Part shown: positions 25,460 through 33,835 of the stretch, piece after piece
Position numbering within the stretch: the first letter of the stretch is position 1
Layout of the letters: the number at the start of each line of letters is the position of its first letter
DNA from: 40CM-2-70-7 sp035631315
GTDB taxonomy: Bacteria > Gemmatimonadota > Gemmatimonadetes > Gemmatimonadales > GWC2-71-9
Reading direction: 5' to 3'
Assembly (NCBI GenBank): GCA_035631315.1
Contig: DASQIZ010000116.1
Span: 62,001-126,000 of the forward strand
Length of the DNA: 64,000 nucleotides
Notes under the pieces: generated by a model
Databases searched by the model: none
Told to the model about the DNA's origin: nothing
Seen by the model: the letters and a program-made list of their open reading frames with translations, nothing else
Program-made: the position numbers and the translations under genes

Positions 25460-27907
25460 ATGAGAGCCCGGGCCGCCATTTTCGCTCTGCTCATCGGCTT
25501 CCCCAGTCTTGCCTCCGCCCAGCGCCAACGCCTCTCCATGGATCCCGGCTGGCGCTTCACGCTGGGCGACCCGCAAGGAGCCGAGGCGCCGCGGTTCGAC
25601 GATCGGCGGTGGCGGAAGCTGGATCTGCCGCACGACTGGAGCGTCGAGGGCACGCCGGAGCAGAGCGCGCCGGCCGGAGGCCGGGGCGGGTTCTTCCCCA
25701 CCGGGATCGGCTGGTATCGCAAGGCATTCCGGATGCCGGCCGGGAGCTCCGGGAAAGAGGTCTGGCTCGAGTTCGATGGTGTCTACCAGAACTCGGATGT
25801 CTGGATCAACGGATTTCACCTGGGAAAGCGCCCGTACGGCTACAGCTCCTTCTACTATGACGTCACATCGCACTTGGTGTCGGGAATCAATGTCGTCGCG
25901 GTGCGCGTGGACAACTCCCATCAGCCCAACTCCCGCTGGTACTCGGGGAGCGGGATCTACCGGCACACGTGGATGACCATCGTTTCGCCCGTCCATGTCG
26001 CCCACTGGGGCGTCTACCTGACCACGCCGGTCGCGGACTCGACGCACGCCGCGGTGACCGTGCTGACGTCCGTCGAGAATTCCGGCGCCTCGTCACATCA
26101 GGAGCGCCTTCGGTCAGCGGTGCTGAATGCCGCGGGAGTGGAAGTCGCACACGCAGAGACGAGCTTCTCGGTGAGTGCGGACGCGAGCCAGCGCGTCGGC
26201 CAGGCAATCGACGTTGCGAAGCCATCACTGTGGTCGGTGGACTCTCCCACGCTTTACACCCTGCGCTCCGAGGTCCTTCAGGACGGCAAGAGCGTCGACG
26301 TACAGAACACCACGTTCGGCATCCGCAGCATCGAATACACGGCCGACACGGGATTCTTGCTCAACGGCAAGCAGGTCAAGATGCGGGGCGTGAACCTGCA
26401 TGGAGATGGCGGCGCCGTCGGCGTCGCGGTCCCCGAGCGGATCTGGGAATACCGGCTGGGTCTCCTCAAGGCCGAGGGCGTGAACGCCATCAGGACCTCG
26501 CACAACCCGCCCGCCCCGGAATTCCTCGATCTCTGCGACCGCATGGGCTTTCTCGTGATGGCCGAGGCGTTCGATGAGTGGACGTTCGGAAAGGTGCCCG
26601 AGGGCTATCACAAGTACTTTGCGGACTGGAGTGCCCACGACCTCGACGATTTCATCGATCGCGACCGGAATCATCCGTCGATCGTCCTGTGGAGCGCCGG
26701 GAACGAGATCGGCGAGCAGAGCGTGCCGGACGGCGTGCAGGTGCTGCGGACGCTCGTCGACATCTTCCATCGTGAAGACCCCACCAGGCCGGTGACGACC
26801 GGCAATGACCAGATCGTCGCCGACGGGCATCCTGCGCTGGAGGCCTTTCTCGAGGCCGAGGATATCGTCGGGTACAACTACGTGGACCGGTGGCATGAGC
26901 GGCGGGAGCTCTTCGCCGAGGAAGACCGCCACCATCATCCGGACTGGAAGATGGTGGGAACGGAGAGTGGGACGATCTTCGAGAGCTTCGACGACCGGCC
27001 GTCACTCGGCAACGATTCCACCGCCGTGCATGCCAATTACACGAGCGGGATGATCCAGGCGGAGCGGCTCTGGAAGTGGGTCACGCTCCACGATTACTTC
27101 GCCGGCAACTTCATGTGGACCGGCGTCGACTATCTCGGCGAGGCGGTCTGGCCCTTCAAGGGGTTTCCGTCGGGAACGCTCGATATCACCAATCATCCCA
27201 AGGATTCGTACTACCTGTACCAGAGCCTGTGGACCGACCAGCCGGTATTGCACCTCCTGCCGCATTGGACCTGGCCGGGCCGCGAGGGACAGATCGTCCC
27301 GGTGCTGGTCTACACCAACTGCAACACTGTCGAGCTCTTTTTGAACGGCAAGTCGCTCGGTGAAAAGCGCAAGGAATTCCCCGCGCAGGGTACGTCAGGT
27401 GGGTGGAACAGCTACGCGCTTCCCGTCGTGGCAGCCACGACCGAGGACCTCCATTTCGAGTGGGATGTGGCCTATCAGCCGGGCGTCCTCAAAGCCGTGG
27501 GGAAGGACCGGAGCGGAAAGGTGGCTTGCCACGATGAAGTGCGTACCGCCGGTGCTCCCGTCGCGGTGCGACTGACAGCCGATCGCGACACCGTGACGAA
27601 CGAGTCAGGTGACGTCGCACTGGTCCGCTACGAAATTGTCGACTCGGCGGGGGTCGTGGTGCCGTCTGCCGACAACGTCGTCCGTGTCACGGTGGCGGGT
27701 GGCGCACTGATCGCCATGGACAACGCTGACATGCGCTACCATGGCCGTTACCAGATCGATTCCCTGCCCGCCATGAATGGCCGCGGGCTCGCCATCATCA
27801 GGCCGGCGGGACCGGTGCTCACGGTCTCGGCGTCAGCAGGGGGTCTCACGGCGGGGCAGCTGGCGGTACCGGTCCGGGCCGTAACGCCCCGCCCCGCCGT
27901 GCCCTAA
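25460..27907 (+). CDS. GH2 beta-galactosidase-family enzyme, exported
   Basis: An 815-residue glycoside hydrolase. Signal peptide (FALLIGFPSLASAQ), N-terminal sugar-binding domain (LDLPHDWSVEG, GWYRKAFRMP), Ig-like domain and TIM barrel (VKMRGVNLHGDGG, IRTSHNPPAPEFLDLCD). The acid/base is Glu416 (SAGNEIGEQ) and the nucleophile Glu502 (MVGTESGT). A C-terminal region with an Ig-like fold (ADRDTVTNESGDVALVRYEI) completes it. The family acts on beta-linked galactose, mannose or glucuronic acid, so its presence in an alpha-glucan operon is odd. It may widen the operon to mixed plant polysaccharides. The stop overlaps that of the convergent VOC gene by 4 bases. Confidence 0.87.
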   Translation: MRARAAIFALLIGFPSLASAQRQRLSMDPGWRFTLGDPQGAEAPRFDDRRWRKLDLPHDWSVEGTPEQSAPAGGRGGFFPTGIGWYRKAFRMPAGSSGKEVWLEFDGVYQNSDVWINGFHLGKRPYGYSSFYYDVTSHLVSGINVVAVRVDNSHQPNSRWYSGSGIYRHTWMTIVSPVHVAHWGVYLTTPVADSTHAAVTVLTSVENSGASSHQERLRSAVLNAAGVEVAHAETSFSVSADASQRVGQAIDVAKPSLWSVDSPTLYTLRSEVLQDGKSVDVQNTTFGIRSIEYTADTGFLLNGKQVKMRGVNLHGDGGAVGVAVPERIWEYRLGLLKAEGVNAIRTSHNPPAPEFLDLCDRMGFLVMAEAFDEWTFGKVPEGYHKYFADWSAHDLDDFIDRDRNHPSIVLWSAGNEIGEQSVPDGVQVLRTLVDIFHREDPTRPVTTGNDQIVADGHPALEAFLEAEDIVGYNYVDRWHERRELFAEEDRHHHPDWKMVGTESGTIFESFDDRPSLGNDSTAVHANYTSGMIQAERLWKWVTLHDYFAGNFMWTGVDYLGEAVWPFKGFPSGTLDITNHPKDSYYLYQSLWTDQPVLHLLPHWTWPGREGQIVPVLVYTNCNTVELFLNGKSLGEKRKEFPAQGTSGGWNSYALPVVAATTEDLHFEWDVAYQPGVLKAVGKDRSGKVACHDEVRTAGAPVAVRLTADRDTVTNESGDVALVRYEIVDSAGVVVPSADNVVRVTVAGGALIAMDNADMRYHGRYQIDSLPAMNGRGLAIIRPAGPVLTVSASAGGLTAGQLAVPVRAVTPRPAVP

Positions 27908-28344
27908 GCGGCCTTCGCCGCCTTCTCCAGGTCGGCGATCACGATCTTGCTCATTTTCATCATCGCCTGCAGCGCCGCATTGGCGCGCTTGGGATCCTGG
28001 TCCCCCAAGAGCTCGCCCAACCGGTTGGGGACGACCTGCCACGAGAGCCCGAACCGGTCCTTGAGCCAGCCGCACCGGGACTCCCGCCCACCGCTGGCAA
28101 TCAGCTTCTCCCAGTAGTAGTCCACCTCAGCCTGCGTTTCGCACTTCACGAAGAAGGACACGGACTCGTTGAAGTGGAAGTTCGGACCGCCGTTCAATCC
28201 GAAAAACTCCTGTCCCTCGAGCTCGAAGATCACCATCATCGGGTTGACCTTCCCGACTTTCGAATTCTTGAACACGGAGCAATAGAAATTCATCGCCTCT
28301 GCGGCGTTGTTATCGAACCAGAGGAACGGGGTGATTTTCGACAT
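27904..28344 (-). CDS. VOC-superfamily PhnB-like protein
   Basis: A 146-residue protein of the PhnB/3-demethylubiquinone-methyltransferase-like VOC family (glyoxalase fold). It opens MSKITPFLWFDNNAAEAMNF and has the family segments VIFELEGQEFFGLNGGP, SVSFFVKCETQAEVDYYW and CGWLKDRFGLSWQVVP. These proteins are often found next to ArsR/SRPBCC pairs, as here, and their substrate is usually unknown. The start at 28344 fits the conserved N-terminus. The divergent ArsR gene begins about 52 bases away, so the two share a promoter region. Cytoplasmic. Confidence 0.87.
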   Translation of the reverse strand: MSKITPFLWFDNNAAEAMNFYCSVFKNSKVGKVNPMMVIFELEGQEFFGLNGGPNFHFNESVSFFVKCETQAEVDYYWEKLIASGGRESRCGWLKDRFGLSWQVVPNRLGELLGDQDPKRANAALQAMMKMSKIVIADLEKAAKAA

Positions 28345-28362
28345 GACCAACTCCAGTTGAGG

Positions 28363-28401
28363 TTGACGGAATCGCGTCCGGTTGTATATTACCATATGGT
28401 T
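28363..28401 (+). promoter_or_regulatory. arsR-type promoter with operator over the start codon
   Basis: TTGACG (28363-28368), 16 bases, then TATATT (28385-28390, five of six to consensus). The perfect palindrome ACCATATGGT (28392-28401) follows at once and includes the first ATG. Transcription would start about at that ATG, so the mRNA may be leaderless and repression would act by blocking initiation. Confidence 0.65.
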
Positions 28402-28734
28402 ATGAACGACGCAACCCTCGACGCCGTCTTCGCCGCCCTGGCCGATCCGACTCGGCGGGCCATCCTGGCCCGGCTCGCCAGGGGAAACGCGACCGTGAGC
28501 GAGCTGGGCGCTCCCTTCGACATGACCCAGCCTGCTATCTCCAAGCACCTCAGGGTCTTGGAGAATGCCGGCCTGATCTCGCGTTCCCGGGATGCCCAGC
28601 GGCGCCCCCGCCGCATCGAGCCCAAGCGCCTGGCCGATGCCAACCAGTGGCTCGAGAAGTACAAGAAGCTTTGGGAGACCCGGTACAAGGGACTCGATAC
28701 CCTCCTCGAAGAGATGCAAAAAGGAGAAGCCTGA
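28396..28734 (+). CDS. ArsR-family HTH regulator
   Basis: A 112-residue winged-helix regulator (110 if the second ATG at 28402 is used). Core motifs are FAALADPTRRAILARLARG, TVSELGAPFDMTQPAISKHL and a wing with RSRDAQRRPRRIEPKRL. It lacks the metal-binding cysteines of true ArsR/SmtB sensors. This subfamily is usually paired with SRPBCC/AHSA1 proteins, and here its stop overlaps the SRPBCC start (TGATG). It probably represses its own operon and the divergent VOC gene through the ACCATATGGT palindrome. The signal is unknown. Confidence 0.9.
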   Translation: MVMNDATLDAVFAALADPTRRAILARLARGNATVSELGAPFDMTQPAISKHLRVLENAGLISRSRDAQRRPRRIEPKRLADANQWLEKYKKLWETRYKGLDTLLEEMQKGEA

Positions 28735-29210
28735 TGGACAACCAGCTGCGCATCGTCCCTCTCTCCGACCGCGAGATCCAGATCAGTCGCGGCTTCAATG
28801 CCCCGCGAAAGCTGGTCTTCGATGCCTACACCAAACCGGAGCTCGTCCGGAAATGGCTCTTCGGCCCTCCGGGCTGGAGCTTCGCCGTGTGCGAGATCGA
28901 CCTGCGCGTTGGCGGGAAGTACCGGTATGTCTGGCGCGGACCCGAAGGCGAAATGGGCATGGGGGGCATCTACAAGGAGATCAAAGCCCCCGAACGCATC
29001 GTCTCCACGGAAAGGTTCGATCAGGCCTGGTATCCTGGAGAAGCGGTCGGCACGGTCGTGATGACGGAAACCAACGGGAGGACGCTGGCCACGACCACCA
29101 TCCTGTACGAATCGATGGCAGCGCGGGACGCGGTGCTCCGGTCCCCGATGGAGCGCGGGCTCAAGGCTGGCTTCGATCGCCTCGCCGAAATGGTGGAGGG
29201 GATGAAGTAG
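28734..29210 (+). CDS. SRPBCC (AHSA1-like) domain protein
   Basis: A 158-residue START/Bet v1-fold protein of the AHSA1 branch: ISRGFNAPRKLVFDAYTKPE, VRKWLFGPPGWSFAVCEID, VGGKYRYVW and TTILYESMAARDAVL. Such proteins have a hydrophobic pocket for a small ligand, and when coupled to an ArsR repressor may act as ligand sensors or detoxifying partners. The start overlaps the regulator stop by one base. No signal peptide; cytoplasmic. Confidence 0.88.
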   Translation: MDNQLRIVPLSDREIQISRGFNAPRKLVFDAYTKPELVRKWLFGPPGWSFAVCEIDLRVGGKYRYVWRGPEGEMGMGGIYKEIKAPERIVSTERFDQAWYPGEAVGTVVMTETNGRTLATTTILYESMAARDAVLRSPMERGLKAGFDRLAEMVEGMK

Positions 29211-29218
29211 GTTTCAGC

Positions 29219-29842
29219 ATGACGACGAGCGAAGCTCTCCTTTCCTTCACCGCCGCGGCGGGGCTCCTCACCCTCACGCCGGGCCTCGACACCGCGTTAG
29301 TGCTGCGCACGGCGGCGGTGGAAGGCGGGCGTCGGGCGCTCCTGGCGGGGATCGGTGTGTGCCTCGGATGCCTCGTGTGGGGACTCGCCGTCTCGGTGGG
29401 CCTCGGTGGCCTGCTCGCCGTTTCGCGCGTCGCCTACAACGTCCTTCGCATTGCGGGCGCGGTGTACCTGATCTACTTGGGCATCAGGCTCCTCACCCGC
29501 CCCGCGCGAAGTCTCGACCTTGAGGGTCGGGTGAAAACCCAGGCCAATTGGTTCGCCCGCGGCCTCTTCACCAACCTCCTGAATCCCAAGGTCGGCGTCT
29601 TCTACGTCACTTTTCTCCCACAATTCGTCCCCACGGGCGCTTCTGTCACCAGCTTCTCGATGCTCTTGGCCGGCATTCACGCCCTCGAAGGCCTCTGCTG
29701 GTTCGCGATCCTCGTGCTTGCCACCAGGCCGCTGGCCCGCTGGCTCAAACGTCCGGGTGTCACGAAGGGACTGGACCGCGTGACCGGCGTCGTGTTTGTT
29801 GGTTTTGGAGTGGGGTTGCTGCTCGATCGTCGTCCTGCCTGA
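29219..29842 (+). CDS. LysE/RhtB-family exporter
   Basis: A 207-residue membrane protein with about six helices. The family signature is near the N-terminus (AAGLLTLTPGLDTALVLRTA), followed by VYLIYLGIRLLTRP and FARGLFTNLLNPKVGVFYV. LysE/RhtB proteins export amino acids or small metabolites. It starts nine bases after the SRPBCC stop and probably belongs to the same transcript, so the exporter may be under the ArsR-type regulator. Substrate not evident. Confidence 0.88.
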   Translation: MTTSEALLSFTAAAGLLTLTPGLDTALVLRTAAVEGGRRALLAGIGVCLGCLVWGLAVSVGLGGLLAVSRVAYNVLRIAGAVYLIYLGIRLLTRPARSLDLEGRVKTQANWFARGLFTNLLNPKVGVFYVTFLPQFVPTGASVTSFSMLLAGIHALEGLCWFAILVLATRPLARWLKRPGVTKGLDRVTGVVFVGFGVGLLLDRRPA

Positions 29843-29852
29843 AAGGATTCGC

Positions 29853-30686
29853 ATGTCCGCGACGCAAGCCGAGAAGGCGCGCCGGTTCCAGGCGCTCCAT
29901 GCCCGCCCCGGGATCTTCGTCATCCCGAATCCCTGGGATGCCGGCACTGCGAAAGTGCTCGCCGGGCTGGGGTTCGAAGCCCTGACCACCACGAGCGCCG
30001 GTCTCGCGTTCACGCTCGGAAAGAAGGATGGGGACGGTTCGGTCACGCGCGAAGAGACGCTGGCCAACGCGAAGGTGATCGCCGATGCGACCGACCTTCC
30101 CGTGGCCGCGGACCTCGAAGACGGCTTCGGAGAGCGCCCGGAGGATGCAGCCGAGACCATCAGACTGGCGGGGATTCAGGCGGGCCTGGTCGGCGGGTCC
30201 ATCGAGGACTCGACTGGAGATCCGAAGAATCCCATCTACGATTTCAATCTCTCAGTGGAGCGCATCGCGGCGGCCGCCGAGGCAGCCCACAAGCTCCCCT
30301 TCCCTTTTGTCTTTGTCGGCCGGGCGGAGAACTATCTGCACGGCAGGCCCCATCTCGATGACACGATCAAGAGGCTTCAGGCCTACGAGAAGGCCGGTGC
30401 CGACTGCCTCTACGCCCCTGGCGTGACGACCGCCGACGAGATCCGCACCATCTGCAAATCGGTCTCGAAACCCGTGAACGTCGTGATGGGGCTCAAGGCG
30501 GCGCGTTTCTCTGTCGCGGAGCTCGCCGAGCTGGGGGTGAAGCGGATCAGTATCGGCTCGGCCCTGGCGCGGGCGGCGCTCGGGGGCTTCGTAAATGCCG
30601 CGCGGGAAATCAAGGACAAGGGCACCTTTAGCTTCGCCGATCACGCCATGCCGTACGCGGAAGCCAACGCACTCATGAAGAGGTAG
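29853..30686 (+). CDS. Isocitrate lyase/PEP mutase-family protein
   Basis: A 277-residue protein with the PEP mutase/ICL fold: FVIPNPWDAGTAKVLAGLG, TTSAGLAFTLG, the metal-site segment VAADLEDGFGERPED, GGSIEDSTG and FPFVFVGRAENYLHG. This subgroup cleaves or forms C-C bonds next to carboxylates (oxaloacetate hydrolase, methylisocitrate lyase and relatives), but the exact reaction is not predictable, since the KKCGH lyase loop is absent. It starts after GAAAGG with good spacing, ten bases past the LysE stop. Cytoplasmic. Confidence 0.83.
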   Translation: MSATQAEKARRFQALHARPGIFVIPNPWDAGTAKVLAGLGFEALTTTSAGLAFTLGKKDGDGSVTREETLANAKVIADATDLPVAADLEDGFGERPEDAAETIRLAGIQAGLVGGSIEDSTGDPKNPIYDFNLSVERIAAAAEAAHKLPFPFVFVGRAENYLHGRPHLDDTIKRLQAYEKAGADCLYAPGVTTADEIRTICKSVSKPVNVVMGLKAARFSVAELAELGVKRISIGSALARAALGGFVNAAREIKDKGTFSFADHAMPYAEANALMKR

Positions 30687-30689
30687 CCC

Positions 30690-31388
30690 ATGGACCACCA
30701 AGTCGTTTCGCGCGAGCAATGGATTGCCGCCCGGACGGAGCTCCTCAAGAGGGAAAAGGAATTCACGAAGGCTCGTGACGCCTTGTCGCGGGCCCGGCGT
30801 GATCTCCCGTGGGAATCCCTGGCCAAGGAGTACACGTTCGACGGCCCGAAGGGAAAGGAAACGCTCGCCGATTTGTTCGAGGGCCGGAGTCAGCTCGTGG
30901 TCTACCACTTCATGTTTGGTCCGAACGCCAAGGTCGGCTGTCCCCACTGCTCGTTCTGGGCCGACAACTTCAATCCCATCATCGTCCATCTGAATCAGCG
31001 CGATGTCACCATGGTCGCGATCTCCCGCGCCCCGCTGGCTCGTCTCGAAGAGTACAAGAAGCGGATGGGATGGTCCTTCAAGTGGCTGTCGTCGGGGAAC
31101 TCGGACTTCAATGTCGACTTCCAGGCGTCATTCAAGCCCGAAGACGTGAAAGCCAAGAAGGCGATGTACAACTTCGTCATCTACAACGATCTCGAAGAGA
31201 CCGAGCGCGAGGGGATCAGCGTCTTTCACAAGGTCGACGGGAAGATCTTCCACACCTACTCGACCTACGCCCGGGGCATCGATCTCATGAACACCGCCTA
31301 CAACTACCTTGACCTGGTCCCAAAGGGCCGGGACGAGGGTAATCGCGGCCCCTTCTGGCTCAGGCGCAAGGACGAGTACGGGACATAG
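30690..31388 (+). CDS. DUF899 thioredoxin-fold protein
   Basis: A 232-residue member of the DUF899 family, with a thioredoxin-like fold. Signatures are REQWIAARTELLKREKEFTK, the redox-like segment GPNAKVGCPHCSFWADNF with a CPHC motif, VAISRAPLARLEEYKKRMGW and the C-terminal VPKGRDEG. The CxxC suggests thiol redox activity, but no substrate is established. It begins three bases after the PEP mutase stop. It is convergent with the DUF1579-like gene with no gap. Confidence 0.88.
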   Translation: MDHQVVSREQWIAARTELLKREKEFTKARDALSRARRDLPWESLAKEYTFDGPKGKETLADLFEGRSQLVVYHFMFGPNAKVGCPHCSFWADNFNPIIVHLNQRDVTMVAISRAPLARLEEYKKRMGWSFKWLSSGNSDFNVDFQASFKPEDVKAKKAMYNFVIYNDLEETEREGISVFHKVDGKIFHTYSTYARGIDLMNTAYNYLDLVPKGRDEGNRGPFWLRRKDEYGT

Positions 31389-31883
31389 CTACTTCTTCAC
31401 GAGCTGGTAGTGCGCAAAGTCCTGCCACTGTCCCGTGGCAACCTTCTGGGTCATGTCGATCTTCCACCCGGTCCTGGGGTCCAAGGTGTAATCCGAGCGA
31501 AAGGGCCCGTCCGGATACTCGAACACGAAGTGAATGGCGTTCCCCTCGCGCTTCCCGTATCCAAGCGTTTCGGACACCCGCCCGCCGAAGATGTCGATCC
31601 AGTGCGCCACGTACCGCTCGCTGGCATTGTCGTACCCGATGTACGAAACCGCCTCGTACTGATCGCCTTTCATCTCCAACCGGAGAAACTGGTGCCCCAG
31701 AACCCACTCGGCCTTCAGCGAGTACGTCTGGGGTTGCCCCCGCATGTCCCCCGTCATGGACCAGACGCCCGCCAGCTGCGCGACGAGCGAGTCCTGGAAG
31801 GGGTGCGTGGGACCGTCCTGCTGAGCCGCCAGCGCTGGAGCGCACAGGATCAAGAGGGCTGCGAGTAACCGTTGCATCGTCAT
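31389..31883 (-). CDS. DUF1579-like exported protein
   Basis: A 164-residue exported protein. Signal peptide (LLAALLILCAPALAAQ), then a single lipocalin-like beta domain: LAGVWSMTGDMRGQ, WVLGHQFLRLEMKG, YEAVSYIGYDNASERYVAHW and FEYPDGPFRSDYTLD. This pattern suits the DUF1579 family, proteins with no assigned activity. Two ATGs (31883 and 31877) are possible. The following gene on the same strand (Cdd1-like) ends six bases upstream, so the two may be co-transcribed. Confidence 0.75.
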   Translation of the reverse strand: MTMQRLLAALLILCAPALAAQQDGPTHPFQDSLVAQLAGVWSMTGDMRGQPQTYSLKAEWVLGHQFLRLEMKGDQYEAVSYIGYDNASERYVAHWIDIFGGRVSETLGYGKREGNAIHFVFEYPDGPFRSDYTLDPRTGWKIDMTQKVATGQWQDFAHYQLVKK

Positions 31884-31889
31884 CCTCCG

Positions 31890-32168
31890 TCAAAGATCCG
31901 GGTAAGTCCGCTTCCGCTCGGCCGTGTAGTGCCACCAAGGCCGAGCCTTGGCGCCTTCCACGTACCGCACGGCGGACATGAACACGTCCAGCACGCAGGG
32001 GTCCTGACGACCCCCGGACGCCTCGCAGAGCGCCTGATACAGAGCGATCGGCTTCCGCCCCTTCAGGTCCTGCGGCCGGTTCACGCCCACCCGCCGCAGG
32101 TCCGCCGCCAAAGACGGCCCTACATTGGGGATGTCTTCGAGATGAACCGGAACTGAGCGCTTCGCCAT
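31890..32168 (-). CDS. Cdd1/pathogenicity-locus helix-hairpin-helix protein
   Basis: A 92-residue protein of the Cdd1 family (PF11731 type). The N-terminal half is a helix-hairpin-helix (LEDIPNVGPSLAADLRRVG), followed by LKGRKPIALYQALCEASGG, a conserved Cys in DPCVLDVFMSAVRYVEG and the tail WWHYTAERKRTYPDL. HhH suggests nucleic-acid or protein binding; no function is established. It is divergent from the AraC regulator, with very little space between them. Confidence 0.85.
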   Translation of the reverse strand: MAKRSVPVHLEDIPNVGPSLAADLRRVGVNRPQDLKGRKPIALYQALCEASGGRQDPCVLDVFMSAVRYVEGAKARPWWHYTAERKRTYPDL

Positions 32169-32342
32169 GAAAAGCTCCGTGCATGCTGGTGACGGGAGGA
32201 ACATGCGGTCGAACGACGGCCAGGTATTGGAAAAATACGACGCGAAGAGAGCCCGGATCTGAGCCCTTCCGCGGCCGAGCCCCCCACTCCGAGAGATGCG
32301 TGGTATCGCGAAACGCCTCCGCCGCCGGCCCTCGCCGACTGC

Positions 32343-33080
32343 GTGGTGTCTTTGTGGGACATGCGCATCCCATCGATTCCCGGCACCACGCAGGTCCGCA
32401 TCGCTCCCAACGCGTGCGTCGACATCGTCGTCTATGCCAGTGAGCCCTCGCGCGGAGAAGGGCTCGCGAAGATCGTGGCTCCGCCCCATCGCGGCTACGT
32501 CGTGGGATCCACCCTGCGGGCCTTCATCGTGCGGTCGGTCGGATGGCGACATGTCATCGGCGCTTCACTGGCGCCGGAAGGAGTCGAGCCACTCCTCGGT
32601 ATCCCCGCCGCCGTCATCGGCGAGAGTGTCGCCATGCTGCACGACATCATCGGGAATGACGCCGCGCTGATCGAAGAGCGGGTACTGGATGGATCGGCTG
32701 AAGGAGCGCTGCGGCGCCTGGCCGACGCCCTCTGGGATCGGCGCCGCGCGGCCCCACCGCCAGACGTCACGGTCGGCCGGGCAGCGGCGCTGCTCCGCGA
32801 TGCGGCGGGACAAAAACGCATGGACGCGCTGACCTCCGACCTCAACGTCTCAGCGCGCTCGCTCGAACGGAAGTTCCTCACGCACGTCGGCATGTCCCCC
32901 AAGCTCTTTTCCCGCCTCGTGCGCTTCGATCGCGTGGTCCGGGACCTGGCCCGCCGCGGTCAGATCCCGTGGACCCAATTCGCGCTGGCTCACGGATATT
33001 CGGACCAGGCTCACTTCATCAATGAGTTCCGGGAATTCGCCGGCGTGACACCCGAGGAGTTCGAGCGCGAAAACGCTTAG
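32343..33080 (+). CDS. AraC-family regulator with DUF6597 N-terminal domain (5' end uncertain)
   Basis: An AraC/XylS-type regulator: N-terminal ligand domain (IAPNACVDIVVYAS, GYVVGSTLRAF) and C-terminal double HTH (ALTSDLNVSARSLERKFLTH, QFALAHGYSDQAHFINEF, VTPEEF). From the GTG at 32343 it gives 245 residues, but family-like sequence continues upstream in the same frame (AWYRETPPPPALADCVVSLW), with no ATG, GTG or TTG there. Either a CTG at 32259 is used, or the true start is the ATG at 32203 (preceded by GGGAGGA) with a one-base frameshift in the A-run at 32231-32235. The target genes are unknown. Confidence 0.75.
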   Translation: MVSLWDMRIPSIPGTTQVRIAPNACVDIVVYASEPSRGEGLAKIVAPPHRGYVVGSTLRAFIVRSVGWRHVIGASLAPEGVEPLLGIPAAVIGESVAMLHDIIGNDAALIEERVLDGSAEGALRRLADALWDRRRAAPPPDVTVGRAAALLRDAAGQKRMDALTSDLNVSARSLERKFLTHVGMSPKLFSRLVRFDRVVRDLARRGQIPWTQFALAHGYSDQAHFINEFREFAGVTPEEFERENA

Positions 33081-33835
33081 GCCAGCTTTCGCAGCAGCTT
33101 CCCCGCGTAGCGACTCGAGATCAGCTGCGTGCCATCCTTGAGAAACACGACGTAACTGCCCTTGCCATGCGGCTCGAGCGCGCGGATCGCGGCGACGTTC
33201 ACCAGGGCAGAGCGGCGGATCCGCACGAACCGTTCGCCAAGCCGGGCCGCGAGACGCTCCGTGGTCTGGCGCATCACGTGCACCGCTGGCCCTGCGTGGA
33301 GCTTGACGTAATTCCCCGCCGCCTCCACCCACTCGATGCCGGACACCGGGACGAAAAGCAGGCGCCCCTCGTGCCGAACCACCAACCGCTCCACCGGCGT
33401 GCTCGGCTCCCGGGGCCGCTCGGCCAGACGCTCGAGGAGGGCCTCCAGTCTCCCCGCCGTCCGTTCGCGCCCTTCCCGATCCGCCGCGGTGGCCGCGCGT
33501 GCATAGGCCTCCCGGAAGCGATCGGGGTCGATGGGCTTGAGGAGGTAATCGACCGCGTGCGCTTCGAAGGCCCTGACCGCATACCGGTCGAACGCGGTCA
33601 CGAAAACGACCGCTGGCACGGCCTCCGAGCCGACGCCCTCCAGCACGTCGAAGCCCGTCAGCCCCGGCATCTGCACGTCGAGGAACACGACGTCGGGACT
33701 CTCCCGCACGATCGCTTCGATGGCACTCTTCCCCTCCGGGCATTCCGCGACGATCTCGGCCCCGGGAATCCCCGCCAGGTGCTGGCGAACCGCGAGCCGG
33801 CCCAGCGGCTCATCATCCACGATCACAACGCGCAT
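33077..33835 (-). CDS. LytTR-type response regulator
   Basis: A 252-residue response regulator. Receiver domain with acidic pair Asp7/Asp8, phospho-acceptor Asp53 (VVFLDVQMPG), and Lys in DYLLKPI; LytTR DNA-binding domain from about residue 145 (GIEWVEAAGNYVKLH, FVRIRRSALVNVAAI). LytTR regulators bind direct repeats upstream of target promoters. The start overlaps the stop of the histidine kinase gene by one base; kinase, regulator and hydrolase form one minus-strand operon. It converges with the AraC gene (4-base overlap of ends). Confidence 0.93.
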   Translation of the reverse strand: MRVVIVDDEPLGRLAVRQHLAGIPGAEIVAECPEGKSAIEAIVRESPDVVFLDVQMPGLTGFDVLEGVGSEAVPAVVFVTAFDRYAVRAFEAHAVDYLLKPIDPDRFREAYARAATAADREGRERTAGRLEALLERLAERPREPSTPVERLVVRHEGRLLFVPVSGIEWVEAAGNYVKLHAGPAVHVMRQTTERLAARLGERFVRIRRSALVNVAAIRALEPHGKGSYVVFLKDGTQLISSRYAGKLLRKLA

